Shown in pieces: positions 52,235 to 60,356 of a stretch of 64,000 bases of DNA. The position numbers and the translations under genes were made by a program. Positions within the stretch are counted from its first letter, which is position 1; every line of letters starts with the position of its first letter. Origin of the DNA: Streptomyces radicis (GTDB lineage Bacteria > Actinomycetota > Actinomycetes > Streptomycetales > Streptomycetaceae); assembly GCF_003626575.1 (NCBI RefSeq), contig NZ_RBDY01000010.1:124001-188000 (forward strand). Reading direction: 5' to 3'. The notes beneath the pieces were generated by a model that worked only from the letters and a program-made list of their open reading frames with translations, was not told where the DNA came from and did not search any database.

Positions 52235-52615
52235 ATGGACCGTGCGGTGCCGGAGGACGCGAACCGGCGTTCGTTGACGGTCGAGGTGCGGCGCGTCGGC
52301 TCGGGCGCGGTGGTCGCCCCCGTGGGTGAGCTCGATCACCATTCCGCCGACGCCTTGCGTGAGGTCCTGGGACAGTGCGTCGCCGAGGGCTGCCCGCGCA
52401 TCCTCATCGACTGCTCGGGGCTCGCGTTCTGCGACTCCACGGGCCTCAACGTGCTGCTGGCCACGCGCCTGGACGCGGAGGCCGCGGGCGGGCAGGTCCA
52501 CCTGGCCGCCATGAGCCCGATCGTGGCCAGGATCTTCGAGATCACGGGCGCCACGGCCGTCTTCACGGTCCACCGCAGCGTGGAGGAGGCCCTCGCGGCC
52601 ATGCCCACGGACTGA
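52235..52615 (+). CDS. STAS-domain anti-sigma factor antagonist
   Basis: This 126-residue protein is a single STAS domain of the SpoIIAA/RsbV group. The phosphorylatable Ser is in ILIDCSGLAFCDSTGLN (DSTG replaces the usual DSSG). When unphosphorylated it binds the anti-sigma kinase and frees the sigma factor. The ATG at 52235 follows CGGAGGGGG. It is divergent from the sigma gene and upstream of the anti-sigma gene, forming a partner-switch set. Confidence 0.92.
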   Translation: MDRAVPEDANRRSLTVEVRRVGSGAVVAPVGELDHHSADALREVLGQCVAEGCPRILIDCSGLAFCDSTGLNVLLATRLDAEAAGGQVHLAAMSPIVARIFEITGATAVFTVHRSVEEALAAMPTD

Positions 52616-52781
52616 CCGGTCGGAGGCCCGCTGTACGGAACGGGTCCGCCGGGTCACACTATTGCCAGGATCGGTCGGGTGTGGTCGCCGTCCAGAGGGG
52701 CAGAAGACCACTCACGCCGGGCCGGGGGACGGTCATGGCGGGCCGGCCGGCGGAGCGGCACTGCGGTGAGGGGAGGCGCGC

Positions 52782-53390
52782 ATGGGTGTGACACGGCCAT
52801 CTCCCATGGGCGATCAGAGCCCGGAGCCGCCCGCGCCCGCGATGGCGCGCAACGACCCCATCACGCGCGGCGACGCCATCACGCGCAACGACATCGCACG
52901 GAACGACACCGTCATGGGGAACGACGAGGAGCGGCCGGTCCAGGGAGGGCGGCACGTCCAGGAGGCCGAGCACATCCAGCAGGTGCGCCGATTGCGTCTC
53001 GTGGGCTCGAGCGGGGTCGTCTCGCGGGCCCGCGAGTTCACGCGCGCCGCGCTACAGGACTGGGGCTGGCTCCCCGCCGCCACCGAGGAGGCGCGCGCCC
53101 TCGCCGAGGACGTGCTGCTCGTCGTCTCCGAGCTGGTGACCAACGCCTGCCTGCACGCCGAGGGCCCCGACGAGCTGCGCCTGGGGCGCGGCGCCAAGCT
53201 GCTGCGCGTGGAGGTCGCCGACCGCGGCGCCGGGATCCCCGCGCTGCGCACCACGCGCCGCGTGGGACGCCCCGGCGGGCACGGCATGTTCATCGTGCAG
53301 CGGCTGTGCCTCGACTGGGGCGTGGTCACCGAGCCCGCCACCGGGGGCAAGACCGTGTGGGCCGAGCTGGCCGCGCCCACGGGCGACTGA
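52782..53390 (+). CDS. ATP-binding anti-sigma regulatory protein (HATPase_c)
   Basis: The 202-residue protein has a GHKL ATPase domain of the RsbW/SpoIIAB type (about 75-200): N-box VVSELVTNACLHA, G1 box ADRGAGIPA, and G2 GGHGMFIVQRL. It likely binds and inhibits the divergent sigma factor and phosphorylates the STAS protein. The first 65 residues are unusual: a degenerate repeat of (A/T)RNDxI-type units (ARNDPI, TRGDAI, TRNDI, ARNDTV, GNDEE) predicted to be disordered. The ATG has AGGGGAGG upstream. Confidence 0.88.
   Translation: MGVTRPSPMGDQSPEPPAPAMARNDPITRGDAITRNDIARNDTVMGNDEERPVQGGRHVQEAEHIQQVRRLRLVGSSGVVSRAREFTRAALQDWGWLPAATEEARALAEDVLLVVSELVTNACLHAEGPDELRLGRGAKLLRVEVADRGAGIPALRTTRRVGRPGGHGMFIVQRLCLDWGVVTEPATGGKTVWAELAAPTGD
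52846..52926 (+). repeat. Degenerate tandem repeat in the anti-sigma gene
   Basis: About four or five units related to ACGCGCAACGACNNCATC, 15-21 bases each and in frame, encode the Asn-Asp-rich N-terminal repeats. Unit spacing keeps the frame, suggesting in-frame expansion. Confidence 0.5.
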
Positions 53391-53454
53391 CCGTTCGACC
53401 GACCCTTCGACCGACCCTTCGGCGACTGACCGGAACGCGCCCCCCGTTGCCGTC

Positions 53455-53460
53455 TACCAT
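53455..53460 (+). promoter_or_regulatory. -10 box of a leaderless response-regulator transcript
   Basis: TACCAT is followed by six bases and the ATG at 53467, with no ribosome site. Confidence 0.45.
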
Positions 53461-53466
53461 CAGCGC

Positions 53467-54144
53467 ATGACCCGAGTACTGCTCGCCGAGGACGACGCGT
53501 CCATCTCGGAGCCTCTGGCCCGGGCGCTGCGACGCGAGGGATACGAGGTCGAGGTCAGGGAGGACGGTCCAGGAGCGCTGCGGGCCGGGCTGCGGGGCGA
53601 CGTCGACCTCGTGGTGCTCGACCTGGGGCTGCCGGGCATGGACGGCCTCGAGGTCTGCCGCAGGCTGCGCACCGAGGGGCTCGGGCTGCCGGTGCTGGTG
53701 CTGACCGCCCGCGCCGACGAGGTGGACACCGTGGTGGGCCTGGACGCGGGCGCCGACGACTACGTCACCAAGCCGTTCCGGCTGGCCGAGCTGCTGGCCA
53801 GGGTGCGGGCCCTGCTGCGCCGCGGCTCCGTGGAGAGCGTCCCGGCGCCCGCCGTGCACGGCATCCGCATCGACGTCGAGTCGCACCGCGCCTGGATGGG
53901 CGAGGACGAGCTGCACCTGACCGCCAAGGAGTTCGACCTGCTGCGCGTGCTGGTGCGCGACGCGGGCCGCGTGGTCACGCGCGAGCAGCTGATGCGCGAG
54001 GTGTGGGACACCACGTGGTGGTCGTCCACCAAGACCCTGGACATGCACATCTCCTGGCTGCGCAAGAAACTCGGGGACGACGCGGCCAACCCCCGGTACA
54101 TCGCGACGGTCCGGGGCGTGGGATTCCGGTTCGAGAAGAGCTGA
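53467..54144 (+). CDS. OmpR/PhoB family response regulator
   Basis: This 225-residue regulator has a receiver domain (1-118) with the acidic pair EDD near residue 8-10, phospho-acceptor Asp in VVLDLGLPGMDG (about 52), the Thr in VLTARAD and the Lys in DDYVTKPF. A winged-helix DNA-binding domain follows (about 130-222: LTAKEFDLLRVLV and YIATVRGVGFRFE). It is encoded 16 bases ahead of its histidine kinase. The target genes and the signal are unknown. Confidence 0.95.
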   Translation: MTRVLLAEDDASISEPLARALRREGYEVEVREDGPGALRAGLRGDVDLVVLDLGLPGMDGLEVCRRLRTEGLGLPVLVLTARADEVDTVVGLDAGADDYVTKPFRLAELLARVRALLRRGSVESVPAPAVHGIRIDVESHRAWMGEDELHLTAKEFDLLRVLVRDAGRVVTREQLMREVWDTTWWSSTKTLDMHISWLRKKLGDDAANPRYIATVRGVGFRFEKS

Positions 54145-54160
54145 CGGGGGGCGGGGAGGC

Positions 54161-55414
54161 GTGCGGCGCCGCCTGATCAACTCCACGCTGGCCGTGGTGC
54201 TCGTGGTCATCGCCGTCTTCGGGCTCTCCCTCTTCGCGGTCGAGACGCGCACGATCGAGTCGAGCGCCCGCGACCGCCTCGAGGCCGAGGTGGCGCGCGT
54301 GCTCGCCGACGTGGAGAGCCGCATCGCCTCGGGCGAGCCGGTCACCGAGGCCGAGCTGCGCGCCTCGGCGCCCGCGGACCGCTTCGTCCGCATCGACCTC
54401 CCCGACGCCCCCGACGTCACCCTGGGCCGCCGCCACGACGGCGCCACGCTCGCGGCCGATGCGACCGGCGCGCACGGCGAGACGATCACCGTCGAGCAGG
54501 CGAGGAGCGAGGTCGACGACGAGATCAACCGGATGCTGGTGATCATCCTGGTGGTCTCCCTGCTGGCCGTCGCCGCCGCGGCGCTGCTCGCGGTGCGGCA
54601 GGCGCGCCGGGTGTCCGCGCCGCTGACCGACCTGGCCGAGACGGCGGAACGGCTGGGCTCGGGCGATCCGCGCCCGCGCCACCGGCGTTACGGCGTTCCC
54701 GAGCTCGACCGGGTCGCCGACGTGCTCGACGCGAGCGCCGAGCGGATCGCGCGCATGCTCACCGCGGAGCGGCGGCTGGCCGCCGACGCCTCCCACCAGC
54801 TGCGCACGCCGCTGACGGCGCTGTCGATGCGCCTGGAGGAGATCATCGCCACCCAGGACCGCGAGACGGTCAAGGAGGAGGCGGCCATCGCGCTCGCGCA
54901 GGTGGAGCGGCTGACCGACGTGGTGCAGCGGCTGCTCACCAACTCCCGTGATCCCAGGCTGGGTTCGGCGGTGGGCTTCGACCTGGACGAGATCGTGATC
55001 CAGCAGGTCGAGGAGTGGCGCCCCGCCTACCGCAGCGCCGAGCGCGTCATCGTCCACTCGGGCAAGCAGGGCCTGCGCGCGGTCGGCACCCCAGGCGCGG
55101 TCTCGCAGGTGCTCGCGTGCCTCGTCGAGAACTCCCTGATGCACGGCGCGGGAACGGTCGCCCTGCGCACCAGGACCACGGGGAACCAGGTGGTCGTCGA
55201 GGTCACGGACAACGGCCCCGGCGTGCCGGGCGAGCTGGGCTCCCGCGTCTTCGAGCGCACGGTCAGCGGCCACAACTCCACGGGCCTCGGCCTGGCCGTC
55301 GCCCGCGACCTGGCGGAGGCGGACGGCGGCCGCCTCGAGCTCCTCCAGCAGCGGCCCCCGGTGTTCGCGATCTTCCTCAGCCGCGAGGCGGAGCAGCCTC
55401 CCGCCGGGGTGTGA
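54161..55414 (+). CDS. Sensor histidine kinase (HisKA, HAMP)
   Basis: The 417-residue kinase has two membrane helices (about 8-28 and 125-148) around an acidic extracytoplasmic sensor of about 95 residues, a HAMP region (RRVSAPLTDLAETAERL), the HisKA box DASHQLRTPLTALSMRLEE with the phospho-His, and an HATPase domain ending STGLGLAVARDLAEADGG. It pairs with the response regulator directly upstream. Its 3' end overlaps the convergent gtrA-type gene by 38 bases. Confidence 0.94.
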   Translation: MRRRLINSTLAVVLVVIAVFGLSLFAVETRTIESSARDRLEAEVARVLADVESRIASGEPVTEAELRASAPADRFVRIDLPDAPDVTLGRRHDGATLAADATGAHGETITVEQARSEVDDEINRMLVIILVVSLLAVAAAALLAVRQARRVSAPLTDLAETAERLGSGDPRPRHRRYGVPELDRVADVLDASAERIARMLTAERRLAADASHQLRTPLTALSMRLEEIIATQDRETVKEEAAIALAQVERLTDVVQRLLTNSRDPRLGSAVGFDLDEIVIQQVEEWRPAYRSAERVIVHSGKQGLRAVGTPGAVSQVLACLVENSLMHGAGTVALRTRTTGNQVVVEVTDNGPGVPGELGSRVFERTVSGHNSTGLGLAVARDLAEADGGRLELLQQRPPVFAIFLSREAEQPPAGV

Positions 55415-55895
55415 GCGCGGCCACCGACGCGGTCTCGTCCTCCGGGGCCGCCGCGGGCGGGGTGACCGTGCGGAAGACCCACGTGCGGTAGGACCAGAAG
55501 CGGAAGAGGGAGCCGATGCCCAGGCCGATGACGTTCTTCGCGAGGTTGTCCGCCAGGGGCGAGGTGAAGCCGAGGCCGTAGTGCGACAGGGCGAGCGCGC
55601 CGTTCTCGATCACCATGCCGACGCACGAGAACAGCAGGAACAGGCCCGCCTCCCTGCTGCGCCCCGTCTTGTCGCGGTGCCGGTAGGTCCAGTGGCGGTT
55701 GCCGAGGTAGTTCGTGCAGATCGCCGCGGAGGTCGCGATCACGCCCGCGCGCAGCGGCGCGAGGTCGGCGACGTGCGCGCACAGGTTGAAGACCACCACG
55801 TTCACGAGGAAGCCGAACGCGCCCACGGTGCCGAACTTCGCGGCCTCCTGGGCGATGCCGCGCAGGCGGTCGCGGAGCGTGCGCCGGTCGCTCAT
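55377..55895 (-). CDS. GtrA family membrane protein
   Basis: The 172-residue protein has four membrane segments and the GtrA signature FGTVGAFGFLVNVVVFNL plus TNYLGNRHWTYRHRD and FRFWSYRTWVF. GtrA proteins help flip lipid-linked sugars or sit by cell-wall glycan genes; the partner here is unknown. I chose the ATG at 55895 because TAGCAT stands seven bases before it; an ATG at 55904 overlaps that box. The 3' end overlaps the kinase gene on the other strand. Confidence 0.88.
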   Translation of the reverse strand: MSDRRTLRDRLRGIAQEAAKFGTVGAFGFLVNVVVFNLCAHVADLAPLRAGVIATSAAICTNYLGNRHWTYRHRDKTGRSREAGLFLLFSCVGMVIENGALALSHYGLGFTSPLADNLAKNVIGLGIGSLFRFWSYRTWVFRTVTPPAAAPEDETASVAALTPRREAAPPRG

Positions 55896-55902
55896 GGTCG
55901 CC

Positions 55903-55908
55903 ATGCTA
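55903..55908 (-). promoter_or_regulatory. -10 box of a leaderless gtrA-type transcript
   Basis: On the minus strand TAGCAT is followed by seven bases and the ATG at 55895. It decides the start over the ATG inside the box. Confidence 0.45.
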
Positions 55909-56047
55909 ACGAGCCGCCCCGCGGCGGGCCGAGCCGCTGTCCAAGGAACCCCTTCCACCGCGGTCATCCCACCGCTGTCACTCCCCGAGGGACGTACGGG
56001 GGAGGCGGCCGGTTCCGGGCGCCGGGCCGGTGTCCGAACGCGCCCGA

Positions 56048-56053
56048 TACGCT
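56048..56053 (+). promoter_or_regulatory. -10 box of a leaderless purK transcript
   Basis: TACGCT is followed by six bases and the GTG at 56060. No ribosome site is visible, supporting this start. Confidence 0.45.
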
Positions 56054-56059
56054 GGCTGT

Positions 56060-57208
56060 GTGACATTTCCCGTGGTCGGCATGGTCGGAGGCGGTCAGCT
56101 CGCCCGGATGACGCACGAGGCGGGCATCCCGCTCGGCATCAGGTTCCGGCTGCTCAGCGACACCCCGCAGGATTCGGCGGCACTCGTGGCGGGCGACGTG
56201 GTCGTCGGCGACCACCGCGATCTCGCGACGCTGCGTGCGTTCGCCCGAGGGTGCGATGTGATCACGTTCGATCACGAACATGTGCCGACCGAGCATCTGC
56301 GGGCGCTCGAGGCCGAGGGCATCCCCGTCAGGCCGGGCCCCGACGCCCTGGTGCACGCCCAGGACAAGGGCGTGATGCGCGCCCGGCTCGGCGCGCTCGG
56401 CATCCCCTGCCCCCGCCACCGGATCGTGCGCGACCCGGCCGACGTGGCGCGGTTCGCCGCCGAGGTGGGCGGCTTCCCCGTGGTGCTCAAGACGACGCGC
56501 GGCGGCTACGACGGCAAGGGCGTGTGGGTCGTGCGGTCCGCCGCTGAGGCCGCCGACGTCGCCGCGCCGTTCCTGGCCGGGGTGCCGGTGCTCGCCGAGG
56601 AGAAGGTCGACTTCGTCCGCGAGCTGGCCGCGAACGTCGTCCGCTCCCCGCACGGCCAGGCCGTCGCCTACCCCGTCGTGGAGTCCCGCCAGGTGGACGG
56701 CGTGTGCGACACCGTGATCGCCCCGGCGCCCGACCTGCCGGCGGCGCGCGCCACGCACGCCCAGGAGCTCGCGCTGCGCGTCGCGGGCGAGCTCGGCGTC
56801 GTGGGCCATCTCGCGGTGGAGCTGTTCGAGGCGGCCGACGGGCGGATCCTGGTCAACGAGCTGGCCATGCGCCCGCACAACTCCGGGCACTGGACCCAGG
56901 ACGGCGCCGCCACCTCGCAGTTCGCCAACCACCTGCGGGCCGTGCTCGACCTGCCGCTCGGCGACCCGCGCCCGCGCGCCCCCTGGACCGTGATGGCCAA
57001 CGTCCTGGGCGGCGACTTCCCCGACATGTACCCCGCGTATCTGCACTGCATGGCCCGCGACCCGGGGCTCAAGATCCACATGTACGGCAAGGACGTGAAG
57101 CCCGGCCGCAAGGTCGGCCATGTCACCACCTACGGCGACGACCTGCCCGATGTCATCGAGCGGGCCCGGCACGCCGCCGACTACCTCAGAGGGACGATCG
57201 ACGAATGA
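56060..57208 (+). CDS. purK: 5-(carboxyamino)imidazole ribonucleotide synthase
   Basis: This 382-residue ATP-grasp enzyme carboxylates AIR to N5-CAIR in purine synthesis. It shows VGMVGGGQLARM at the N-terminus, DVITFDHEHVP, the ATP-grasp segment FPVVLKTTRGGYDGKGVWVV, and NELAMRPHNSGHWT with the metal-binding Glu and Asn. The GTG start is placed by the -10 box and by family length. Its stop overlaps the purE start (ATGA), and a dipeptidase gene follows in the same unit. Confidence 0.96.
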   Translation: MTFPVVGMVGGGQLARMTHEAGIPLGIRFRLLSDTPQDSAALVAGDVVVGDHRDLATLRAFARGCDVITFDHEHVPTEHLRALEAEGIPVRPGPDALVHAQDKGVMRARLGALGIPCPRHRIVRDPADVARFAAEVGGFPVVLKTTRGGYDGKGVWVVRSAAEAADVAAPFLAGVPVLAEEKVDFVRELAANVVRSPHGQAVAYPVVESRQVDGVCDTVIAPAPDLPAARATHAQELALRVAGELGVVGHLAVELFEAADGRILVNELAMRPHNSGHWTQDGAATSQFANHLRAVLDLPLGDPRPRAPWTVMANVLGGDFPDMYPAYLHCMARDPGLKIHMYGKDVKPGRKVGHVTTYGDDLPDVIERARHAADYLRGTIDE

Positions 57209-57732
57209 ACAGCCCCGCGCCGCCCCTGGTCGGCATCGTCATGGGCTCCGACTCCGACTGGCCCGTGATGCGCGGCGCCGCCGAGGCCCTCGAGGAGTTC
57301 GCCGTACCGTTCGAGGCCGACGTGGTCTCCGCGCACCGCATGCCGCACGAGATGGTCGGCTACGCCGAGGAGGCCGCGGGGCGCGGGCTCAAGGTGATCA
57401 TCGCGGGCGCCGGGGGAGCGGCCCATCTCCCCGGCATGATCGCGTCGTTGACGCCGCTGCCGGTCATCGGCGTCCCGGTGCCGCTGGCGCACCTGGACGG
57501 CATGGACTCGCTGCTCTCCATCGTGCAGATGCCCGCGGGCGTGCCCGTCGCGACCGTCTCGGTCGGCGGCGCGCGGAACGCCGGGCTGCTCGCCGTCCGC
57601 ACCCTGGCCGCGCACGACGCGGCGCTGCGCGAGGCGATGACCGCGTTCCAGGACCGGCTCAAGGAGCAGGCCGTCGAGAAGGGCCGCAGGCTGCGCGCCA
57701 CCCTGACGCAGCGCGAGGAGGCCAGGGCATGA
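57205..57732 (+). CDS. purE: 5-(carboxyamino)imidazole ribonucleotide mutase
   Basis: This 175-residue class I PurE converts N5-CAIR to CAIR. It has VGIVMGSDSDWPVM with the catalytic Ser/Asp, SAHRMPHEM with the active-site His, and IIAGAGGAAHLPGM. It begins within the purK stop and its own stop overlaps the next start, so three genes are translationally coupled. Confidence 0.96.
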   Translation: MNSPAPPLVGIVMGSDSDWPVMRGAAEALEEFAVPFEADVVSAHRMPHEMVGYAEEAAGRGLKVIIAGAGGAAHLPGMIASLTPLPVIGVPVPLAHLDGMDSLLSIVQMPAGVPVATVSVGGARNAGLLAVRTLAAHDAALREAMTAFQDRLKEQAVEKGRRLRATLTQREEARA

Positions 57733-58919
57733 CCGACTCCCTCGCCCGCGCCCGTGAGCTGCTCGCCGAGCACCCCGTGGTCGACGGGCACAACGACCTG
57801 CCGTGGGCGCTGCGCCAGCAGGTGCGCTACGACCTCGACCGGCGCGACATCGCGACCGACCAGAGCGCCCATCTGCACACCGACCTGCCGCGGCTGCGCG
57901 CGGGCGGGGTGGGGGCGCAGTTCTGGTCGGTCTATGTGCGCGCCGACCTGGCGGGGGAGGCCGCGGTGAGCGCGTGCCTCGAGCAGATCGACATGGCGCG
58001 CAGGCTCGCTGAGCGCTACCCCTCGGAGCTGCGGCCCGCGCTGACCGCCGACGACATGGAGGCCGCGCGCGCCGATGGCCGTATCGCGTCGCTCATGGGC
58101 GCCGAGGGCGGGCACTCCATCGCCAACTCACTCGGCACGCTCCGCGCGTTCCACCTGCTCGGCGTCCGCTACATGACGCTGACGCACAACGACACGATCG
58201 ACTGGGCCGACTCCGCGACCGACGAGCCGCGCCACGGCGGCCTTTCCGCGTTCGGTGAGGAGGTGGTCCGCGAGATGAACCGCGTCGGGATGCTTGTCGA
58301 CCTCTCCCATGTGGCGCCCTCGACCATGCGCGGGGCGCTCGCGGTGACCGAGGCGCCCCTGATCTTCTCGCACTCCTCCGCGCGCGCCGTGTGCGACCAC
58401 CCGCGCAACATCCCCGACGACGTGCTGGCGCTGCTGCCGGGCAACGGCGGGGTGGCGATGGCCACGTTCGTGCCCTCCTTCGTGCTGCCCGAGGCGTCGG
58501 CGTGGGACAAGCGCGCGGCGGCCCACCTGGAGGCCCATGGCCGCCACGCGCTCGACCACACCGAGCCCGCGCTGCGGCTGCTCGCGGAGTTCGAGGCCGA
58601 GCACCCGCGCCCGCGCGCCACGGTGTCGACCGTCGCGGACCACCTGGACCACATGCGCGAGGTCGCGGGCGTCGACCACATCGGCCTGGGTGGGGACTAC
58701 GACGGCACGGCGTTCCTACCCGACGGGCTCGAGGACGTGTCCGGCTATCCCCGGCTGATCGCCGAGCTGCTCGACCGGGGCTGGTCGCGCGCCGACCTGT
58801 CCAAGCTGACCTGGGGGAACGCCGTGCGCGTGCTGCGCGACGCGGAGGCCGTGTCCCGCGACCTGTCCGCGCGGCGTGGCCCGTCGCTCGCGACGATCGA
58901 GGAGCTCGACGCCGCCTGA
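57729..58919 (+). CDS. Membrane dipeptidase (M19, renal dipeptidase family)
   Basis: This 396-residue zinc peptidase has the metal site VVDGHNDLPWALR, the bridging Glu in ASLMGAEGGHS, the histidines in VDLSHVA and FSHSSARAV, and IGLGGDYDGT. The family hydrolyses dipeptides, including D-residue substrates, in the cytoplasm or at the surface; no signal peptide is present. Coupling to purE by ATGA overlap is conserved-looking, but no metabolic link to purines is evident. The product could recycle wall-derived peptides. Confidence 0.92.
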   Translation: MTDSLARARELLAEHPVVDGHNDLPWALRQQVRYDLDRRDIATDQSAHLHTDLPRLRAGGVGAQFWSVYVRADLAGEAAVSACLEQIDMARRLAERYPSELRPALTADDMEAARADGRIASLMGAEGGHSIANSLGTLRAFHLLGVRYMTLTHNDTIDWADSATDEPRHGGLSAFGEEVVREMNRVGMLVDLSHVAPSTMRGALAVTEAPLIFSHSSARAVCDHPRNIPDDVLALLPGNGGVAMATFVPSFVLPEASAWDKRAAAHLEAHGRHALDHTEPALRLLAEFEAEHPRPRATVSTVADHLDHMREVAGVDHIGLGGDYDGTAFLPDGLEDVSGYPRLIAELLDRGWSRADLSKLTWGNAVRVLRDAEAVSRDLSARRGPSLATIEELDAA

Positions 58920-59272
58920 CGGCCCCTCGGGAACCCCAGAACGGGCGATTCGGGCAATTGGCTCATCAAGGTGGATAACGCCGAGGCGGCACGGGCTGGT
59001 GACCGACCTCACTCGGGGGCGTCGCCGCCCGTCCGCCCCGCGCGGCGGCGCCCCGGCCGTTCCGTCGCCAAGTGTCCGTGCCCCGCCGCGAGTTGGGGGG
59101 CGGCATGCGCCAACACCCGATCGCGTTGCGTCGTTGAGCGGTCACGGGCGGTCGCGGAACGGTCCATACCGGTATCGCCGATCATGGTGTGATCATCCGC
59201 TCTTAGTTGTCTCGTCCGAATTCATCGGTTTAACGTGCTCCAGCGCCGCACCCCCGCGGCGGGCCGCTCCGG
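58920..59272. other. Gene-free stretch upstream of the second riboswitch
   Basis: These 353 bases contain no credible gene. TGTGATCATC (59188-59197) matches the element upstream of rpfA, and the region TCTTAGTTGTC (59201-59211) could contain a -10 box for the LysM-M23 transcript. Confidence 0.4.
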
Positions 59273-59454
59273 ACGCCGAATCCTGTCACCGGTAGCGGGA
59301 ACCGCAGCACTTCCGTCTGACAGGAGCGGGGGACCCACCATTCGCCGGGGCGTTGTCCTACGCACCGGCTCGGGGTGAAGCCCCCGGGATCCCAGTGGTC
59401 CCAGGGGCCGGGCGACTCCGGCCCGAACCCGACAGCTCACCTCGCAGGCGTTCG
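59273..59454 (+). ncRNA. Cyclic di-AMP riboswitch (ydaO-yuaA class), second copy
   Basis: The leader has the same conserved blocks as the rpfA riboswitch: GCCGAATCCTG, GACAGGAGCGGGGGACCCA, GGGGTGAAG, CCGGGCGACTCCGGCCCG and the closing GAACCCGACAGCTCACCTCGCAGGCG. It is about 40 bases shorter than the first copy because the variable middle helix is reduced. It ends just before the GAGAGGA ribosome site of the LysM-M23 gene. Confidence 0.93.
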
Positions 59455-59468
59455 AGAGGAGCACACCT

Positions 59469-60266
59469 ATGTCCGCACGCGGACGTCACCGTCGCCCACG
59501 CGCACGGCGCATCTCACGTATCTCCCTGGTCCTGATGGCCGGTGGCGCCGGTGTGGCGCTGCCGTTCGTCGCCGCAGGAGCGGCCAACGCCGCCCCCGCC
59601 GATGACACCTACACCGTGGTCAGCGGCGACTCGCTGTCCAAGATCGCCCGCGCCGAGGGCCTCCCCGGCTGGGAGGAGCTGTACGACGGCAATCGCGGCG
59701 TGGTCGGCGAGGACCCGAATCTGATCCGTCCCGGTCAGAAGCTGGTCATCGGCGCTCCCGTCGAGGCCACGGCCGAGCCCGTCGAGCCCGCGCCCGCCGC
59801 CGAGCCGGAGCCCGCGCCCGAGGAGCCCGCCCCGGCGCCCGAGCCCGCCGATGAGGCCGCAGGCGGCTTCGTCTCCCCGGTCGACGCCTCGGTGACCACC
59901 GGCTACCGCGTCGCGGGGTCCTCCTGGTCCTCCGGCTACCACACCGGCGTGGACTTCCCCGTCGGCACCGGCACCCCCGTGTCATCGATCGGCGCGGGCG
60001 AGGTCGTGACCGCGGGCAGCGGTGGCGCCTACGGCAACGAGGTCGTCATCCGCCACGCGGACGGGCACTACAGCCAGTACGCCCACCTGTCGTCCATATC
60101 GGTCGGCGTCGGTCAGACGGTGAACGCCGGCGATCAGATCGGCCTGTCCGGCTCGACCGGCAACAGCACGGGTCCGCACCTCCACTTCGAGGTCCGCACG
60201 GGCCCCGACTACGGCTCGGACGTGGACCCGCTGGCCTACCTCGCGGGCAAGGGCGTCGTTCTCTGA
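59469..60266 (+). CDS. Secreted LysM-M23 peptidoglycan endopeptidase
   Basis: The 265-residue precursor has an Arg-rich start, a hydrophobic helix and a probable cleavage site near ANA (about residue 41). A LysM domain (about 47-95: YTVVSGDSLSKIARAEG) is joined by a Pro/Glu/Ala repeat linker to an M23 (lysostaphin-type) domain (about 140-255). Zinc ligands are in SGYHTGVDFPVG and HLHFEVRTG. It cuts peptide cross-links in the wall and should be controlled by c-di-AMP through the leader. GAGAGGA lies eight bases before the ATG. Confidence 0.94.
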   Translation: MSARGRHRRPRARRISRISLVLMAGGAGVALPFVAAGAANAAPADDTYTVVSGDSLSKIARAEGLPGWEELYDGNRGVVGEDPNLIRPGQKLVIGAPVEATAEPVEPAPAAEPEPAPEEPAPAPEPADEAAGGFVSPVDASVTTGYRVAGSSWSSGYHTGVDFPVGTGTPVSSIGAGEVVTAGSGGAYGNEVVIRHADGHYSQYAHLSSISVGVGQTVNAGDQIGLSGSTGNSTGPHLHFEVRTGPDYGSDVDPLAYLAGKGVVL

Positions 60267-60305
60267 TCCCGTGACCCGACGAGCGACAGCGTGACTACGT
60301 GACAA

Positions 60306-60338
60306 CGGCAGGCCCCGCCCACCCCGCGGGGCCTGCCG
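60306..60338. terminator. Terminator hairpin after the LysM-M23 gene
   Basis: Perfect 13-bp arms (60306-60318 and 60326-60338) with a 7-base loop lie between convergent genes; a short TT run follows. Confidence 0.7.
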
Positions 60339-60356
60339 CGTTCTCGGGGGCGGCGC

